Shown here piece after piece: positions 37,745 through 46,203 of a stretch of 64,000 nucleotides of DNA. Numbering within the stretch: the first letter of the stretch is position 1; each line of letters begins with the position of its first letter. The stretch is taken from the NCBI RefSeq assembly GCF_016522075.1, contig NZ_JAEHFW010000001.1, positions 1,922,001-1,986,000 on the forward strand, in the 5' to 3' direction. A model generated the notes under the pieces. The model was not told the origin of the DNA, did not search any database, and saw nothing but the letters and a program-made list of their open reading frames with translations. Both the position numbers and the translations under genes were made by a program. The DNA comes from Mucilaginibacter segetis (GTDB lineage Bacteria; Bacteroidota; Bacteroidia; Sphingobacteriales; Sphingobacteriaceae).

Positions 37745-38335
37745 TTAATTAAACTGACTTTGGAGACGTTCCAATCTTTCAATTATCAGGTTTAATTTTT
37801 CCTGTTCGCTGGCGAATATGCGGTTTTTAAGATAAAAAGTGCAGAATAAAAGCCAGGCGGCTGTTAACCCATAAGCGGCAAATTTAAAAGGAATTGAAGC
37901 TGTTTGTAATACTTCAAAAAAGTAAAGCGTAAGACCTATGCTTAATAATAAAACGTATAAGTAATACATCCAGCCGTATATAGTTGCACGACTACGCTGA
38001 TATTCTTTAAGCTCTTGTAAATATTGGGTAGGATTTGTAGTTATATCATGATTATTAATAAGCCGATAATCTCTTATCATCATTATTACATAAACAATCA
38101 TGGTAATTAATATTACTGCTATACCAATATAAGTAATAAGCGACTGAAAAACAAGGAAAAGCATAACTCCAAATATACCGAACATGGCCAGAAACATACC
38201 CGTTATACTCCAAAACAAATTACTCGCAAGGCCTTTTACGCCTTTTTTAACTTGTTTAAGTACATTCTCTACCGCTACCGGTTCCTGCTTTGGCTGATCC
38301 TGCCAAACCATCATTAAATGATCAAAGTCTTTCAT
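37745..38335 (-). CDS. membrane protein encoded with an ECF sigma factor (candidate anti-sigma factor)
   Basis: A 196-residue protein with four predicted transmembrane segments (residues about 39-60, 65-88, 120-140, 146-165) and cytoplasmic charged ends. The N-terminal 36 residues (MKDFDHLMMVWQDQPKQEP) precede the first helix and could touch the sigma factor. Its start overlaps the sigma gene's end by 14 bases, so translation is coupled; that is the usual place for an anti-sigma gene, but I see no zinc-binding ASD motif. The function as anti-sigma is inference. The GNAT gene follows 13 bases later. Confidence 0.7.
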   Translation of the reverse strand: MKDFDHLMMVWQDQPKQEPVAVENVLKQVKKGVKGLASNLFWSITGMFLAMFGIFGVMLFLVFQSLITYIGIAVILITMIVYVIMMIRDYRLINNHDITTNPTQYLQELKEYQRSRATIYGWMYYLYVLLLSIGLTLYFFEVLQTASIPFKFAAYGLTAAWLLFCTFYLKNRIFASEQEKLNLIIERLERLQSQFN

Positions 38336-38822
38336 ACTGGTTATATAACTCTGTCAATTTTTGTTTAATGCGATATATCTTCACTCTCAAATTCCCTTCT
38401 GATATACCCGAAACTTCTGCAATTTCAGGATATGGCACTTCGTCAAGTACCAGCGTAATAATAATTCTTTCTGATTCTTCCAGTTTTGAAATACACTTAT
38501 ATAATAAGGCTACCTGTTCGTTTTTTTCTGAAAACTCTTCTCTCTTGCTTTCAGCTATCTGGGGGGTCAATTCGTCTTTCGCCTGGCGTTTTTCCGACCG
38601 CAGATAAGTTAAACAGGTATTAACTGCGATACGGTATATCCAGGTTGATATTAATGCCTGGTTACGAAACTTATGAAGATTTTGCCATACTTTTAAAAAT
38701 GTCTCCTGTAAAAGATCATTAGCGGCATCATCGTCACCTGTGTAACCATAGCACAAATGATAGATCTTTTTGGAATTGGCTTCATACACCTGCCTGAAAG
38801 CTTCTTCTTTATTATCTGCCAC
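38322..38822 (-). CDS. RNA polymerase ECF-type sigma factor
   Basis: Sigma-70-family extracytoplasmic-function sigma factor of 166 residues. Region 2 is present as NSKKIYHLCYGYTGDDDAAN then DLLQETFLKVWQ; region 4 includes EVPYPEIAEVSGISEGNLRV with the recognition helix. Translation starts at GTG (38822). It is followed by an overlapping membrane protein, the probable regulator. The ECF subgroup and the regulon are not determinable from the window. A weak promoter-like match (CAAAATAA, 38845-38852) lies just upstream. Confidence 0.92.
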   Translation of the reverse strand: MADNKEEAFRQVYEANSKKIYHLCYGYTGDDDAANDLLQETFLKVWQNLHKFRNQALISTWIYRIAVNTCLTYLRSEKRQAKDELTPQIAESKREEFSEKNEQVALLYKCISKLEESERIIITLVLDEVPYPEIAEVSGISEGNLRVKIYRIKQKLTELYNQYERL

Positions 38823-38863
38823 TTGTTAATAGTTTTTGGTTTGACAAAATAACACACTAAATG

Positions 38864-39391
38864 TTACAACAAATAACTTTTTTTATTTAACCACGGATAT
38901 TTTCTGTCTGCTTCATCTAATAAGAGATTGTAATTCTGCCCATAATCAAACTGAAGATCTTCGTGTAACTTTTCTATAGATACCCTTATTTTGTCAAGCT
39001 GCCGGGTAAATATTAACCTGATAGGTTTATGACCGGTTTGTTTTATTACATATTGCATATAGTTTTGGCAAAAGTTCAAAAGCAGTTCTATCTCCGCGGG
39101 CTTATTTGCCATAAATTTTATATACTTATTTAGCATCTTCAGAATTTTGCGTAGGGCTTTTGCCGTATAGTAATTTTGTGACGGTAACTGACTGAACATG
39201 AATCCGGCTTCGGACTTTATATTCTCTATAAAATCATCCTGATGGTGCGCTTCAAACAACAAATATGCAAGCAACTCCTTATTTTCCTTTTTGTGCCTCA
39301 CCAGTCGCAGGCATAAATCTGCAAGTTGCTCTTGCGGTAAATGCTGCAGTTCTTTTTTTATTTGTTGTAAGCCGTAAGTGTTTATACTCAT
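38864..39391 (-). CDS. conserved Bacteroidetes hypothetical protein
   Basis: A 175-residue, mostly helical, Lys/Leu-rich cytosolic protein without a signal or membrane segment. The N-terminal region (LQQIKKELQHLPQEQLADL then CLRLVRHKKENKELLAYLLF) forms an amphipathic helix bundle, and the middle holds KALRKILKMLNKYIKFM. I recognise it only as a conserved protein of unknown function in Bacteroidetes. It ends 41 bases upstream of the sigma factor start, and it is divergent from the dicarboxylate symporter. Confidence 0.7.
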   Translation of the reverse strand: MSINTYGLQQIKKELQHLPQEQLADLCLRLVRHKKENKELLAYLLFEAHHQDDFIENIKSEAGFMFSQLPSQNYYTAKALRKILKMLNKYIKFMANKPAEIELLLNFCQNYMQYVIKQTGHKPIRLIFTRQLDKIRVSIEKLHEDLQFDYGQNYNLLLDEADRKYPWLNKKSYLL

Positions 39392-39452
39392 GTAATATTA
39401 ATATTTCCGCAACATAGTAAATTTTGTAGTTTAGCGGCATCAATTAGCGCAA

Positions 39453-40826
39453 ATGCAAAAAAGCAAACTAACCCTTTACATTTTTTTAGCACTTATTTTA
39501 GGCGTAATAGCCGGATATATATATAATGCTACGGTTATTAAACAGTATAATACAAAAATTGATACAGCCGACGCAACCATCAAAAATATAGACAACCAAT
39601 TGGTGTCTGCAACCGATACTACTGCGCTAAATTATAAATCGCTTGTAACAGAACGTATAAAACAGGTAAAAGTTCGTACTGAAAATAGCTCTATTCGTGA
39701 GGATAAACTGGTTGGCTTTACCATATTGAGCGATATTTTCCTCCGGCTAATAAAAATGATAGTGGCTCCGCTGGTTTTTACCACCCTTGTGGTAGGTGTG
39801 GCCAAAGTAGGCGATATCAAATCAGTGGGACGAATAGGAGGAAAAACCTTGCTTTGGTTTTTAAGTGCAACCCTAATATCGTTATTACTGGGAATGGCGC
39901 TGGTAAACTTTTTTGAACCCGGTAAGGCTATGCATTTGCCACTGCCTGACAGTCACTTAGGAACCGACATCCAAAAAACAGCCTTATCATTACGCGATTT
40001 TATAGGCCATGTGGTGCCTAAAAGTTTTATCGAGGCAATGGCCTCTAACGAAATATTACAAATAGTAGTCTTCTCGCTATTTTTTGGTGTAGCTACAGCG
40101 GCTATTGGTGAAAAAGGTGAGATCATTATTAAAATGCTCGACTCTGCCGCTCACGTTATTTTAAAGATAACTGGTTACGTTATGCAATTGGCTCCTTTAG
40201 CAGTGTTTGGTGCTATAACCGCTGTAATTGCCAAACAGGGCTTAGGTATATTATCTACCTACGCTATTTTCATAGGTGAATTTTATCTTTCACTTATAAT
40301 ACTTTGGCTCATTATTGTTTTCGCAGGGTTTGTAGTGCTCAAAAAGAGAGCACTTACTTTAGTTGGCCGTATAAAAGATGCTATGCTTATTGCCTTCAGT
40401 ACATCAACCAGTGAGGCGGCATACCCAAAGGTATTACTGGAACTTGAGCGTTTTGGCTGTAATAACAAAATAGTGAGTTTTGTATTACCGCTTGGTTATT
40501 CATTTAATCTGGATGGTTCTATGATGTACATGACATTTGCTTCGCTGTTTTTAGCGCAATCTTATAACATACATCTTTCCTTTGAGCATCAGTTATCCAT
40601 GTTGCTTATTTTGATGCTGACCAGTAAGGGTATAGCGGGTGTGCCACGTGCGTCACTGGTTGTAATAGCAGGTACAATTTCCTTATTCAATATACCGGAA
40701 GCAGGATTGGCTTTGCTTATCGGTATCGATCCACTATTAGATATGGGACGATCTGCCACCAACGTTTTGGGTAATGCTATGGCAACGGCGGTGGTAAGTA
40801 AATGGGAGGGAGAGCTGGAAGATTAA
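39453..40826 (+). CDS. dicarboxylate/amino acid:cation symporter (DAACS family)
   Basis: Inner-membrane symporter of 457 residues with about eight transmembrane helices plus re-entrant hairpins. The family serine-rich hairpin and TM8 region (AFSTSTSEAAYPKVL, then LPLGYSFNLDGSMMYMT) and the final NVLGNAMATAVVSKWEGEL tail are clear. It takes up glutamate, aspartate or C4-dicarboxylates with Na or H. An unusual polar periplasmic loop between TM1 and TM2 (residues about 25-85) carries many Thr/Asp. Monocistronic; promoter-like TAGTTTAG at 39427-39434 is weak. Confidence 0.93.
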   Translation: MQKSKLTLYIFLALILGVIAGYIYNATVIKQYNTKIDTADATIKNIDNQLVSATDTTALNYKSLVTERIKQVKVRTENSSIREDKLVGFTILSDIFLRLIKMIVAPLVFTTLVVGVAKVGDIKSVGRIGGKTLLWFLSATLISLLLGMALVNFFEPGKAMHLPLPDSHLGTDIQKTALSLRDFIGHVVPKSFIEAMASNEILQIVVFSLFFGVATAAIGEKGEIIIKMLDSAAHVILKITGYVMQLAPLAVFGAITAVIAKQGLGILSTYAIFIGEFYLSLIILWLIIVFAGFVVLKKRALTLVGRIKDAMLIAFSTSTSEAAYPKVLLELERFGCNNKIVSFVLPLGYSFNLDGSMMYMTFASLFLAQSYNIHLSFEHQLSMLLILMLTSKGIAGVPRASLVVIAGTISLFNIPEAGLALLIGIDPLLDMGRSATNVLGNAMATAVVSKWEGELED

Positions 40827-40909
40827 TTTTGAAATCCGGTTTTAAAATTGCCAACTTTGCAGGCCTCATCACATTATAGTAAATATTAAATTAATTCTTT
40901 TATCTGAAG

Positions 40910-41410
40910 ATGAACGATCGTCAAAAAAAAATATTCTTAGCCATTTGTATAACTGTGCCATTCCTTTTGTATTCAGTTTATTATTATGGCATGATCATAA
41001 AAAATGCGCCATACCGTTTCGCGGAATTTGACTCAATGGTTTTTAAGTATGGTTATAATGATAGTTTAGTAAATCAATATGACTCTAAAACAGGAGACTA
41101 TCAGTATGTGAATAGTAAAGACTCTTTAGTAAAAATGCATTTAAAACTTACTAAGGATGATCTTTTATACCTGCACCGCAAGGCTGCCGATTTAGGTTTC
41201 TGGGACTTTCCGGTAGATGAGACAAAAGATGACACTGCTAAGATTAGATCTCCGAGATATTATATTGAATTCAATTATAAGCGTAAAAGCAAAAAAGTAA
41301 CATTTGATGAAGCCTATAATGGAGACCCCAAATTAATTGACGCTAATGAGCAATTAATAAAGGAGATAAAATCGAAGTTATCTGACGCAGAGGGCAGGCA
41401 AAAGCAATAG
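40910..41410 (+). CDS. hypothetical membrane-anchored protein
   Basis: A 166-residue protein with an N-terminal hydrophobic segment (residues about 7-27) acting as anchor or uncleaved signal, and an Asp/Lys-rich extracytoplasmic part with YRFAEFDSMVFKYGYNDSL and a repeated KRKSKKV-type basic end. I do not recognise a family. The gene stands alone between the symporter and the ribosomal protein pair, and the role is unknown. Confidence 0.6.
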   Translation: MNDRQKKIFLAICITVPFLLYSVYYYGMIIKNAPYRFAEFDSMVFKYGYNDSLVNQYDSKTGDYQYVNSKDSLVKMHLKLTKDDLLYLHRKAADLGFWDFPVDETKDDTAKIRSPRYYIEFNYKRKSKKVTFDEAYNGDPKLIDANEQLIKEIKSKLSDAEGRQKQ

Positions 41411-41421
41411 TAAAATATGCA

Positions 41422-41452
41422 TTTGATATTAAATTATTAATATCTATATTTG
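41422..41452 (+). promoter_or_regulatory. perfect promoter of rplU-rpmA
   Basis: TTTG (41422-41425), then exactly 19 bases, then TATATTTG (41445-41452): an exact match to the Bacteroidetes consensus TTTG-N19-TAnnTTTG. It lies 32 bases upstream of the rplU ATG. Confidence 0.75.
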
Positions 41453-41484
41453 CACCTCAAAATTTAAACAATAATTAATCAACA

Positions 41485-41793
41485 ATGTACGCAATAGTAA
41501 GTATAGCCGGACAGCAATTTAAAGTTGCAAAAGACCAGCAGATCTTTGTACACCGTTTACAGGGAGATGAAGGCGCTAGTATTGAATTTGACAATGTGTT
41601 GTTAGCAGAAAACGAAGGTAAATTTAAATTAGGTTCTGATTTAAAAAGCGCTAAGGTATCAGCTAAGATCGTGTCTCATTTAAAAGGTGATAAAGTGATC
41701 GTTTTCAAAAAGAAAAGAAGAAAAGGTTACAAAAAGAAGAATGGTCACCGCCAGCAATTTACCAAGATAGAGATCACCGGTATCACATTATAA
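41485..41793 (+). CDS. rplU: 50S ribosomal protein L21
   Basis: Large-subunit protein of 102 residues binding 23S rRNA. The N-terminal YAIVSIAGQQFKVAKDQQIF and the C-terminal basic GYKKKNGHRQQFTKIEITGI are diagnostic of L21. It is co-transcribed with rpmA, 44 bases downstream, as in most bacteria. The perfect promoter upstream agrees with high expression. Confidence 0.97.
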   Translation: MYAIVSIAGQQFKVAKDQQIFVHRLQGDEGASIEFDNVLLAENEGKFKLGSDLKSAKVSAKIVSHLKGDKVIVFKKKRRKGYKKKNGHRQQFTKIEITGITL

Positions 41794-41837
41794 TTAAATT
41801 TTAAACGGGATACCATCCCACCTAAAGAAATTAAGAA

Positions 41838-42275
41838 ATGGCACATAAAAAAGGGGCCGGTAGTTCAAGAAACGGCCGCGAATCACATAGCAAACGCTTA
41901 GGTATCAAAATTTTCGGCGGTCAGCCTGCAATTGCCGGTAACATCATCGTTCGTCAGCGCGGTACTAAACACAACCCGGGTTTAAACGTGGGCATTGGTA
42001 AAGATCACACTTTATTTGCCTTAATTGAGGGCGAAGTTGTATTTAAAAAGAAAGCAGATAACCGTTCATATGTTTCAGTTATTCCTTTTGAAACTGCACC
42101 TGTTGCCGAAGATGCAGCTCCTGAAGCTAAAGTGAAAAAAGAAACTAAAGCTAAGGAAGTTGAAGCTCCTAAGGAAGAGGCAACTGAAGAAGTTGAAGCT
42201 GCACCTAAAGCTAAAAAAGCACCTAAAGCTAAAAAAGAAGAAGCTGCAGACACTGAAGAAGTTGCTGCTGAATAA
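41838..42275 (+). CDS. rpmA: 50S ribosomal protein L27 with low-complexity C-terminal extension
   Basis: The L27 body (residues 1-85) is standard: [20 protein letters not shown], the [17 protein letters not shown] block and the [17 protein letters not shown] end. The remaining ~60 residues are an Ala/Glu/Lys/Pro-rich tail ([38 protein letters not shown]) not part of the usual ~85-95-residue protein. There is no Firmicutes-type N-terminal extension. The tail contains partial repeats such as [12 protein letters not shown] and ends in acidic residues. Co-transcribed with rplU and followed by a strong terminator. Confidence 0.96.
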   Translation: MAHKKGAGSSRNGRESHSKRLGIKIFGGQPAIAGNIIVRQRGTKHNPGLNVGIGKDHTLFALIEGEVVFKKKADNRSYVSVIPFETAPVAEDAAPEAKVKKETKAKEVEAPKEEATEEVEAAPKAKKAPKAKKEEAADTEEVAAE

Positions 42276-42294
42276 TTAGTATAAACATCATATT

Positions 42295-42327
42295 AAAAGC
42301 GACTATACAATATGTATAGTCGCTTTT
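42295..42327. terminator. intrinsic terminator after rpmA
   Basis: Perfect 15-bp stem (42295-42309 with 42313-42327), 3-base loop, flanked by A run on the left and TTTTCTTTT on the right. Works for rplU-rpmA and, by its symmetric A/T arms, for the convergent SRPBCC gene. Confidence 0.92.
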
Positions 42328-42359
42328 CTTTTAATACAAGTTTTAATAAAAAAAATTTG

Positions 42360-43175
42360 CTAGAATTGTGAGGTCTGATCTGCAATAAAGCCTTCACCGG
42401 AGTTAGTTTGCTGGTGTTGCTCTATAATAGTCTCTTCTATAGTTATCGAAACAGGTTCTTCTAAAGAATTACTGCCCGCATCTATATCCATATATTGTTT
42501 AAAATTGCGGATATCATTATCCACCATATTTTTAAATACCGGATTTAAAACATGTGCTATGCCTCCGCCAATTCCACCCGCAGGCGGGCGGTAGGAGATA
42601 ACCACATCCATTAATGTGCCTTCTCCGTCCGGACTATCCTGAAAACGCACTTTTCCGGCATTATCTATCAATGAATCAGGTAACGAACTCCATCCTATCA
42701 TATATCCGGGTTCATCATGTACAATTTCTGCTTCCCAACTTACTCCGGGAACTCCTAACGGAAGTTTTAAAGTCCAGTGAGAGCGTGTCTCATCAATAAT
42801 CTCAACGCTTTCAAGGTGTTTCATAAACAAAGGGAGGTTATCCAGCTTACGCCAAAACTCGTAAACCTGTTGCCTAGGCTTATTTATAAGAAACGATGAA
42901 CGAATATTTACATTTACCGGCTCGGTTGAATTACGGCCCATTTGTGAATACAATTCACAATGTCCGGTAATACCTCTGTTTAATAAATAGCCACCTGCAC
43001 CCAGTTTTATAATGCTGGTAAATGGGTTCTTAAAAATTCCTTTAAAACCGGAAAGGGCTAATTTTACGCCGCCCGCAATCGACAGGGTTCTCTCTGCCTG
43101 AGATAGGTTTACCCCCACTTCTTGTTCAGGAACGGGACCTCTCCATCTATTCTGTAATGTTTTTGTAGTTGTCAT
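42360..43175 (-). CDS. DUF2892 plus SRPBCC (cyclase/dehydrase-like) membrane protein
   Basis: A 271-residue protein. Residues about 18-75 form a DUF2892-like unit with two hydrophobic segments (LSIAGGVKLALSGFKGIF and FTSIIKLGAGGYLLNRG). Residues about 90-230 form an SRPBCC/polyketide-cyclase-type domain (INKPRQQVYEFWRKLDNLPL and GEGTLMDVVISYRPPAGG). The C-terminal tail is charged. The frame is open to 43214, but the ATG at 43175 is more natural. Monocistronic, convergent with rpmA. Molecular function unknown. Confidence 0.78.
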   Translation of the reverse strand: MTTTKTLQNRWRGPVPEQEVGVNLSQAERTLSIAGGVKLALSGFKGIFKNPFTSIIKLGAGGYLLNRGITGHCELYSQMGRNSTEPVNVNIRSSFLINKPRQQVYEFWRKLDNLPLFMKHLESVEIIDETRSHWTLKLPLGVPGVSWEAEIVHDEPGYMIGWSSLPDSLIDNAGKVRFQDSPDGEGTLMDVVISYRPPAGGIGGGIAHVLNPVFKNMVDNDIRNFKQYMDIDAGSNSLEEPVSITIEETIIEQHQQTNSGEGFIADQTSQF

Positions 43176-43250
43176 GGTAGTGTTTATATGGTAAATAAAC
43201 ATCTTAGCATACACGGAGTTTTGATTTATTAAAATTATTGTTTACGGCTC

Positions 43251-43281
43251 ATTGTGTTTATCAATACAAATAGTACATTTG
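43251..43281 (+). promoter_or_regulatory. promoter of the B12-riboswitch btuB-like transcript
   Basis: ATTG (43251-43254), 19 bases, then TACATTTG (43274-43281): -7 exact and -33 one base off the Bacteroidetes consensus. Transcription would start just before or within the first stem of the riboswitch. Confidence 0.6.
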
Positions 43282-43463
43282 CTCCGCTTTAGGTTTCTAC
43301 CGCGGATTATCGCGGCAGAATTAAAAGGGAATACGGTGTGAATCCGTAACTGTCCCGCAGCTGTAAGCTCTAAAAACTGTTATCCATTCTAAAAGTCACT
43401 GTTTGTCAAACGCAAACGGGAAGGCCGGAATAACAGGGAGCAAGTCAGAATACCTGCCAGAGC
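43281..43463 (+). promoter_or_regulatory. adenosylcobalamin (B12) riboswitch
   Basis: The aptamer core is clear: AGGGAATACGGTGTGAATCC (43326-43345), then CTGTCCCGCAGCTGTAAGC (43350-43368), a central AGTCACTG-type element, GGGAAGG (43418-43424) and the B12-box-like end AAGTCAGAATACCTGCC (43442-43458). P1 could be GCTC (43281-43284) with GAGC (43460-43463) plus AGGT (43291-43294) with ACCT (43452-43455). The downstream stretch ATGCTCT (43509-43515) can instead pair with AGAGCAT (43459-43465), giving a possible switch. It controls the btuB-like gene directly 3'. The ligand class rests on the recognised conserved core. Confidence 0.93.
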
Positions 43464-43617
43464 ATATTATATTATTCATAGCTTTCGGGGATTGAAGCTA
43501 GGATGTGAATGCTCTTCTATAAGGCGGTGTGTTTTCATTTTTGTATTTCCCGGTGTTATGGTAAAATAATGTTTAAGCATTTTATTATTTATACTATATC
43601 GAACACAGACCACAACG

Positions 43618-45561
43618 ATGAAAAAAAACTACTTTAAATTTTTAGCCACGAGTGTAGCAGGTTGCTTAATACATTTTACAATACAAGCTCAGGATACTGT
43701 AAAAACACTTAACGATGTTGTGGTAACAGCATCACGATCGCCCAAAAAATTAAGTGATATTGGCAGGGTAGTAACTGTAATATCACAAGAACAGATTAGT
43801 CGTTCGCAAGGCAAATCATTACCTCAATTATTAAATACTATCCCCGGTATTACTTTTTCGGGTGCACAAAATGCTCCGGGCATAGCTACCTCATTATATT
43901 TAAGAGGAGCATCTACAGGTAATACACTAATATTAATTGATGGTTTCCCGGCTAACAATGCGGGTTCTATTGATGGAAGTTATGACCTGAATGCTTTCCC
44001 GCTTGATCAGATAGAAAGAATTGAGATATTAAAAGGAAGTGGCTCCACTCTTTATGGTTCGGATGCAGTTGCAGGGGTGATAAACATTATTACTAAGCAT
44101 TCGAAAGGAAATCTAATAGGAAATGTGCAGGCAACTGGAGGCAGTTATGCTACCTTCGGTGAATCAGCCGGTCTAAACGGCAAAGTCAAAAATACGGGTA
44201 TAGCTATTAATTTATCTAATACGGATTCAAGAGGGTTTGCAGCTGCAACTGATACTACAGGTAACGGAAGTTTTAATAAGGATGGCTTCCATCAGCAATC
44301 CGCAAGCGTAAATATTGATCAATATTTATCTTCAAAGGTATCCTTGAACGGAAATTTTCAAATAAGCCATAATACCGGTGATTTGCCATTCGACGCATTT
44401 ACTGACGACATAAATTACAATTACAATAACACTTTTTTATTTGGAGGGATTGGTGCTAAGATTCACTTACCTAAAGGTTTGTTAAACTTTAAGGTAACTC
44501 AAAATACCGTTCATTATAATTTCAAAAACCTGCCACCTGATAATGATGAAACCCATCAGGTAACGAAAAATATTGGTCGTATAACAAATGCTGAATTGGT
44601 TTTAAACCAGGGTTTAGGTAAATATTTTGATATTACCAGTGGTGCCGGTTATAAATACAGTAACACCAGTCAATACAGTTTATATGAGCAAACGGGTTAC
44701 AACCCCGGCCCAAGTATTATAGATAAAGATACGGCCAATAATAACATAGCCAGCGTTTATACATCACTTTTCTTTAAATCTGAAATATTTCACATGGAGT
44801 TAGGCGGCAGATATAATCACCATAGTCAATTTGGCGATAAGTTTACCTATACCATAAATCCTTCTATTTTACTTGCGGATCAGTTTAAAATATTCGGAAC
44901 TATCGCGTCTGCGTTCAAGGCACCATCAATATACCAACTATCCTCACAATATGGTAACAGTAAACTCAAACCTGAATACACACACTCTTACGAAGCAGGA
45001 TTTGATTGGGAGATAGTTAAAAATACGTTTACATTCAATACTGTATTTTATAAACGTAACACGCAGGATGTTATCTATTTTTATTCGCAATCAGTATCTC
45101 CATATGCGTCGTTTTACAAAAACGGCAACTCACAAAAAGACAAAGGTTTGGAGGCAGAACTAAAATACAATGCCGAAAAATTATCAGCATCTGCCTGGTA
45201 TGCTTATGTAACAGGTCAGCAAACAGATGAAAAAAGTGTAAAAACCAATAATCTCTATCGCAGACCTAAGACTACATTCGGCGCTAACGTAAATTACCAG
45301 CTAACTGCCGATTTATTGGCGGGGATAAATTATAAGTATACCGGTAACAGAGCAGAACAAAACTTCGCTACCTATCCGGCATCAATTGTAACCTTAAAAC
45401 ATTACCATTTAGTAGACCTGCACGTTCAGTTAAAAGCGACAGCAAACCTAAACTTTTTTGGAGATCTGAATAATGTGCTTGATCAGAAATATACCGACTG
45501 GTTAGGATATAACACCAGGGGAATTAATTTTATGTTGGGTGCAAATTATCAGTTCAAATAG
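43618..45561 (+). CDS. btuB: TonB-dependent outer-membrane receptor, BtuB-like
   Basis: Outer-membrane importer of 647 residues: signal peptide (cleavage near TIQAQ, residue 25), TonB box-like DTVKTLNDVVVTAS, plug domain (residues about 45-155: GTLLLIDGFPANNA-type core and YGSDAVAGVINIITK) and a ~490-residue 22-strand barrel ending in an aromatic residue. The length and plug resemble BtuB and related vitamin B12 receptors, and the upstream riboswitch makes corrinoid uptake the best guess. No BtuF/C/D genes are in the window. The next gene begins 51 bases downstream. Confidence 0.9.
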   Translation: MKKNYFKFLATSVAGCLIHFTIQAQDTVKTLNDVVVTASRSPKKLSDIGRVVTVISQEQISRSQGKSLPQLLNTIPGITFSGAQNAPGIATSLYLRGASTGNTLILIDGFPANNAGSIDGSYDLNAFPLDQIERIEILKGSGSTLYGSDAVAGVINIITKHSKGNLIGNVQATGGSYATFGESAGLNGKVKNTGIAINLSNTDSRGFAAATDTTGNGSFNKDGFHQQSASVNIDQYLSSKVSLNGNFQISHNTGDLPFDAFTDDINYNYNNTFLFGGIGAKIHLPKGLLNFKVTQNTVHYNFKNLPPDNDETHQVTKNIGRITNAELVLNQGLGKYFDITSGAGYKYSNTSQYSLYEQTGYNPGPSIIDKDTANNNIASVYTSLFFKSEIFHMELGGRYNHHSQFGDKFTYTINPSILLADQFKIFGTIASAFKAPSIYQLSSQYGNSKLKPEYTHSYEAGFDWEIVKNTFTFNTVFYKRNTQDVIYFYSQSVSPYASFYKNGNSQKDKGLEAELKYNAEKLSASAWYAYVTGQQTDEKSVKTNNLYRRPKTTFGANVNYQLTADLLAGINYKYTGNRAEQNFATYPASIVTLKHYHLVDLHVQLKATANLNFFGDLNNVLDQKYTDWLGYNTRGINFMLGANYQFK

Positions 45562-45564
45562 CAT

Positions 45565-45595
45565 TTTATATTATAGCATAATATCAATAAATTTG
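45565..45595 (+). promoter_or_regulatory. possible internal promoter before the DUF6580-like gene
   Basis: TTTA (45565-45568), 19 bases, then TAAATTTG (45588-45595) is an exact -7 box with a -33 one base off. It ends 17 bases before the ATG at 45613. If active, the DUF6580-like gene would be expressed partly without the riboswitch. Motif match only. Confidence 0.45.
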
Positions 45596-45612
45596 TAACT
45601 TATACTACTTCT

Positions 45613-46185
45613 ATGTCATTACAGAAATCAAACATCCGCAACATAGTTCTTATATTAATGATAATATCCGCAGCTGCTATGCGGTTAGTAAGTTACAAAT
45701 ATCCTTTGTTAAGCAACTTTACACCTGTAGGCGCTATTGCTCTTTTTGGTGGTGCATATTTTACCGATAAATGGAAAGCATATCTGGTGCCTCTACTGGC
45801 CTTATTTGTTAGCGATATATTTATAAATTATCTTTATACCTCTAAATGGGTTATTTATTATAGCGGTTCGGTATGGGTGTATGCATGTTTTGCTTTAATG
45901 GTGCTTATTGGCACTTTCATTAAAAAGGTAAATGTTACCAATCTGGCAGTAGCTTCATTAGCGTCAGTAGCGGTGCACTGGCTGGTTATGGACCTACCAT
46001 GGTTATACGGCACATTATATCCGCACACATTAGCTGGTTATGGACAATCGTTATTTAATGCTATACCGTTTGAAAGCAACATGGTATTAGGCGATCTTTT
46101 ATTCGGCACTTTATTATTTGGTGGTTTTGAATTTGCAAAAAATAAATACACTATACTTAAAGACAAAAAGCAACTGGCTTTATAA
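45613..46185 (+). CDS. DUF6580-like membrane protein, candidate corrinoid uptake component
   Basis: A 190-residue polytopic protein with about five hydrophobic segments (residues about 10-25, 36-48, 55-72, 82-100, 108-125). The N-terminal FTPVGAIALFGGAYFTDKW is a conserved-looking block, and the layout resembles ECF S-component-like proteins of the DUF6580 kind that are found with B12 genes; that link is from family knowledge and I hold it moderately. It is 51 bases downstream of the riboswitch-controlled btuB-like gene, with a strong terminator directly after. A partner ATPase/T component is not seen here. Confidence 0.7.
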   Translation: MSLQKSNIRNIVLILMIISAAAMRLVSYKYPLLSNFTPVGAIALFGGAYFTDKWKAYLVPLLALFVSDIFINYLYTSKWVIYYSGSVWVYACFALMVLIGTFIKKVNVTNLAVASLASVAVHWLVMDLPWLYGTLYPHTLAGYGQSLFNAIPFESNMVLGDLLFGTLLFGGFEFAKNKYTILKDKKQLAL

Positions 46186-46203
46186 AGTTGATTTAAATCA
46201 TAT

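Noticed and set aside
42005..42253. Ala/Ser-rich antisense ORF and VNTR-like repeat in rpmA tail
   Set aside because: The repeat is a coding low-complexity tail of L27 and the antisense frame is its shadow; no evidence for a phase-variable tandem repeat or an antisense gene.
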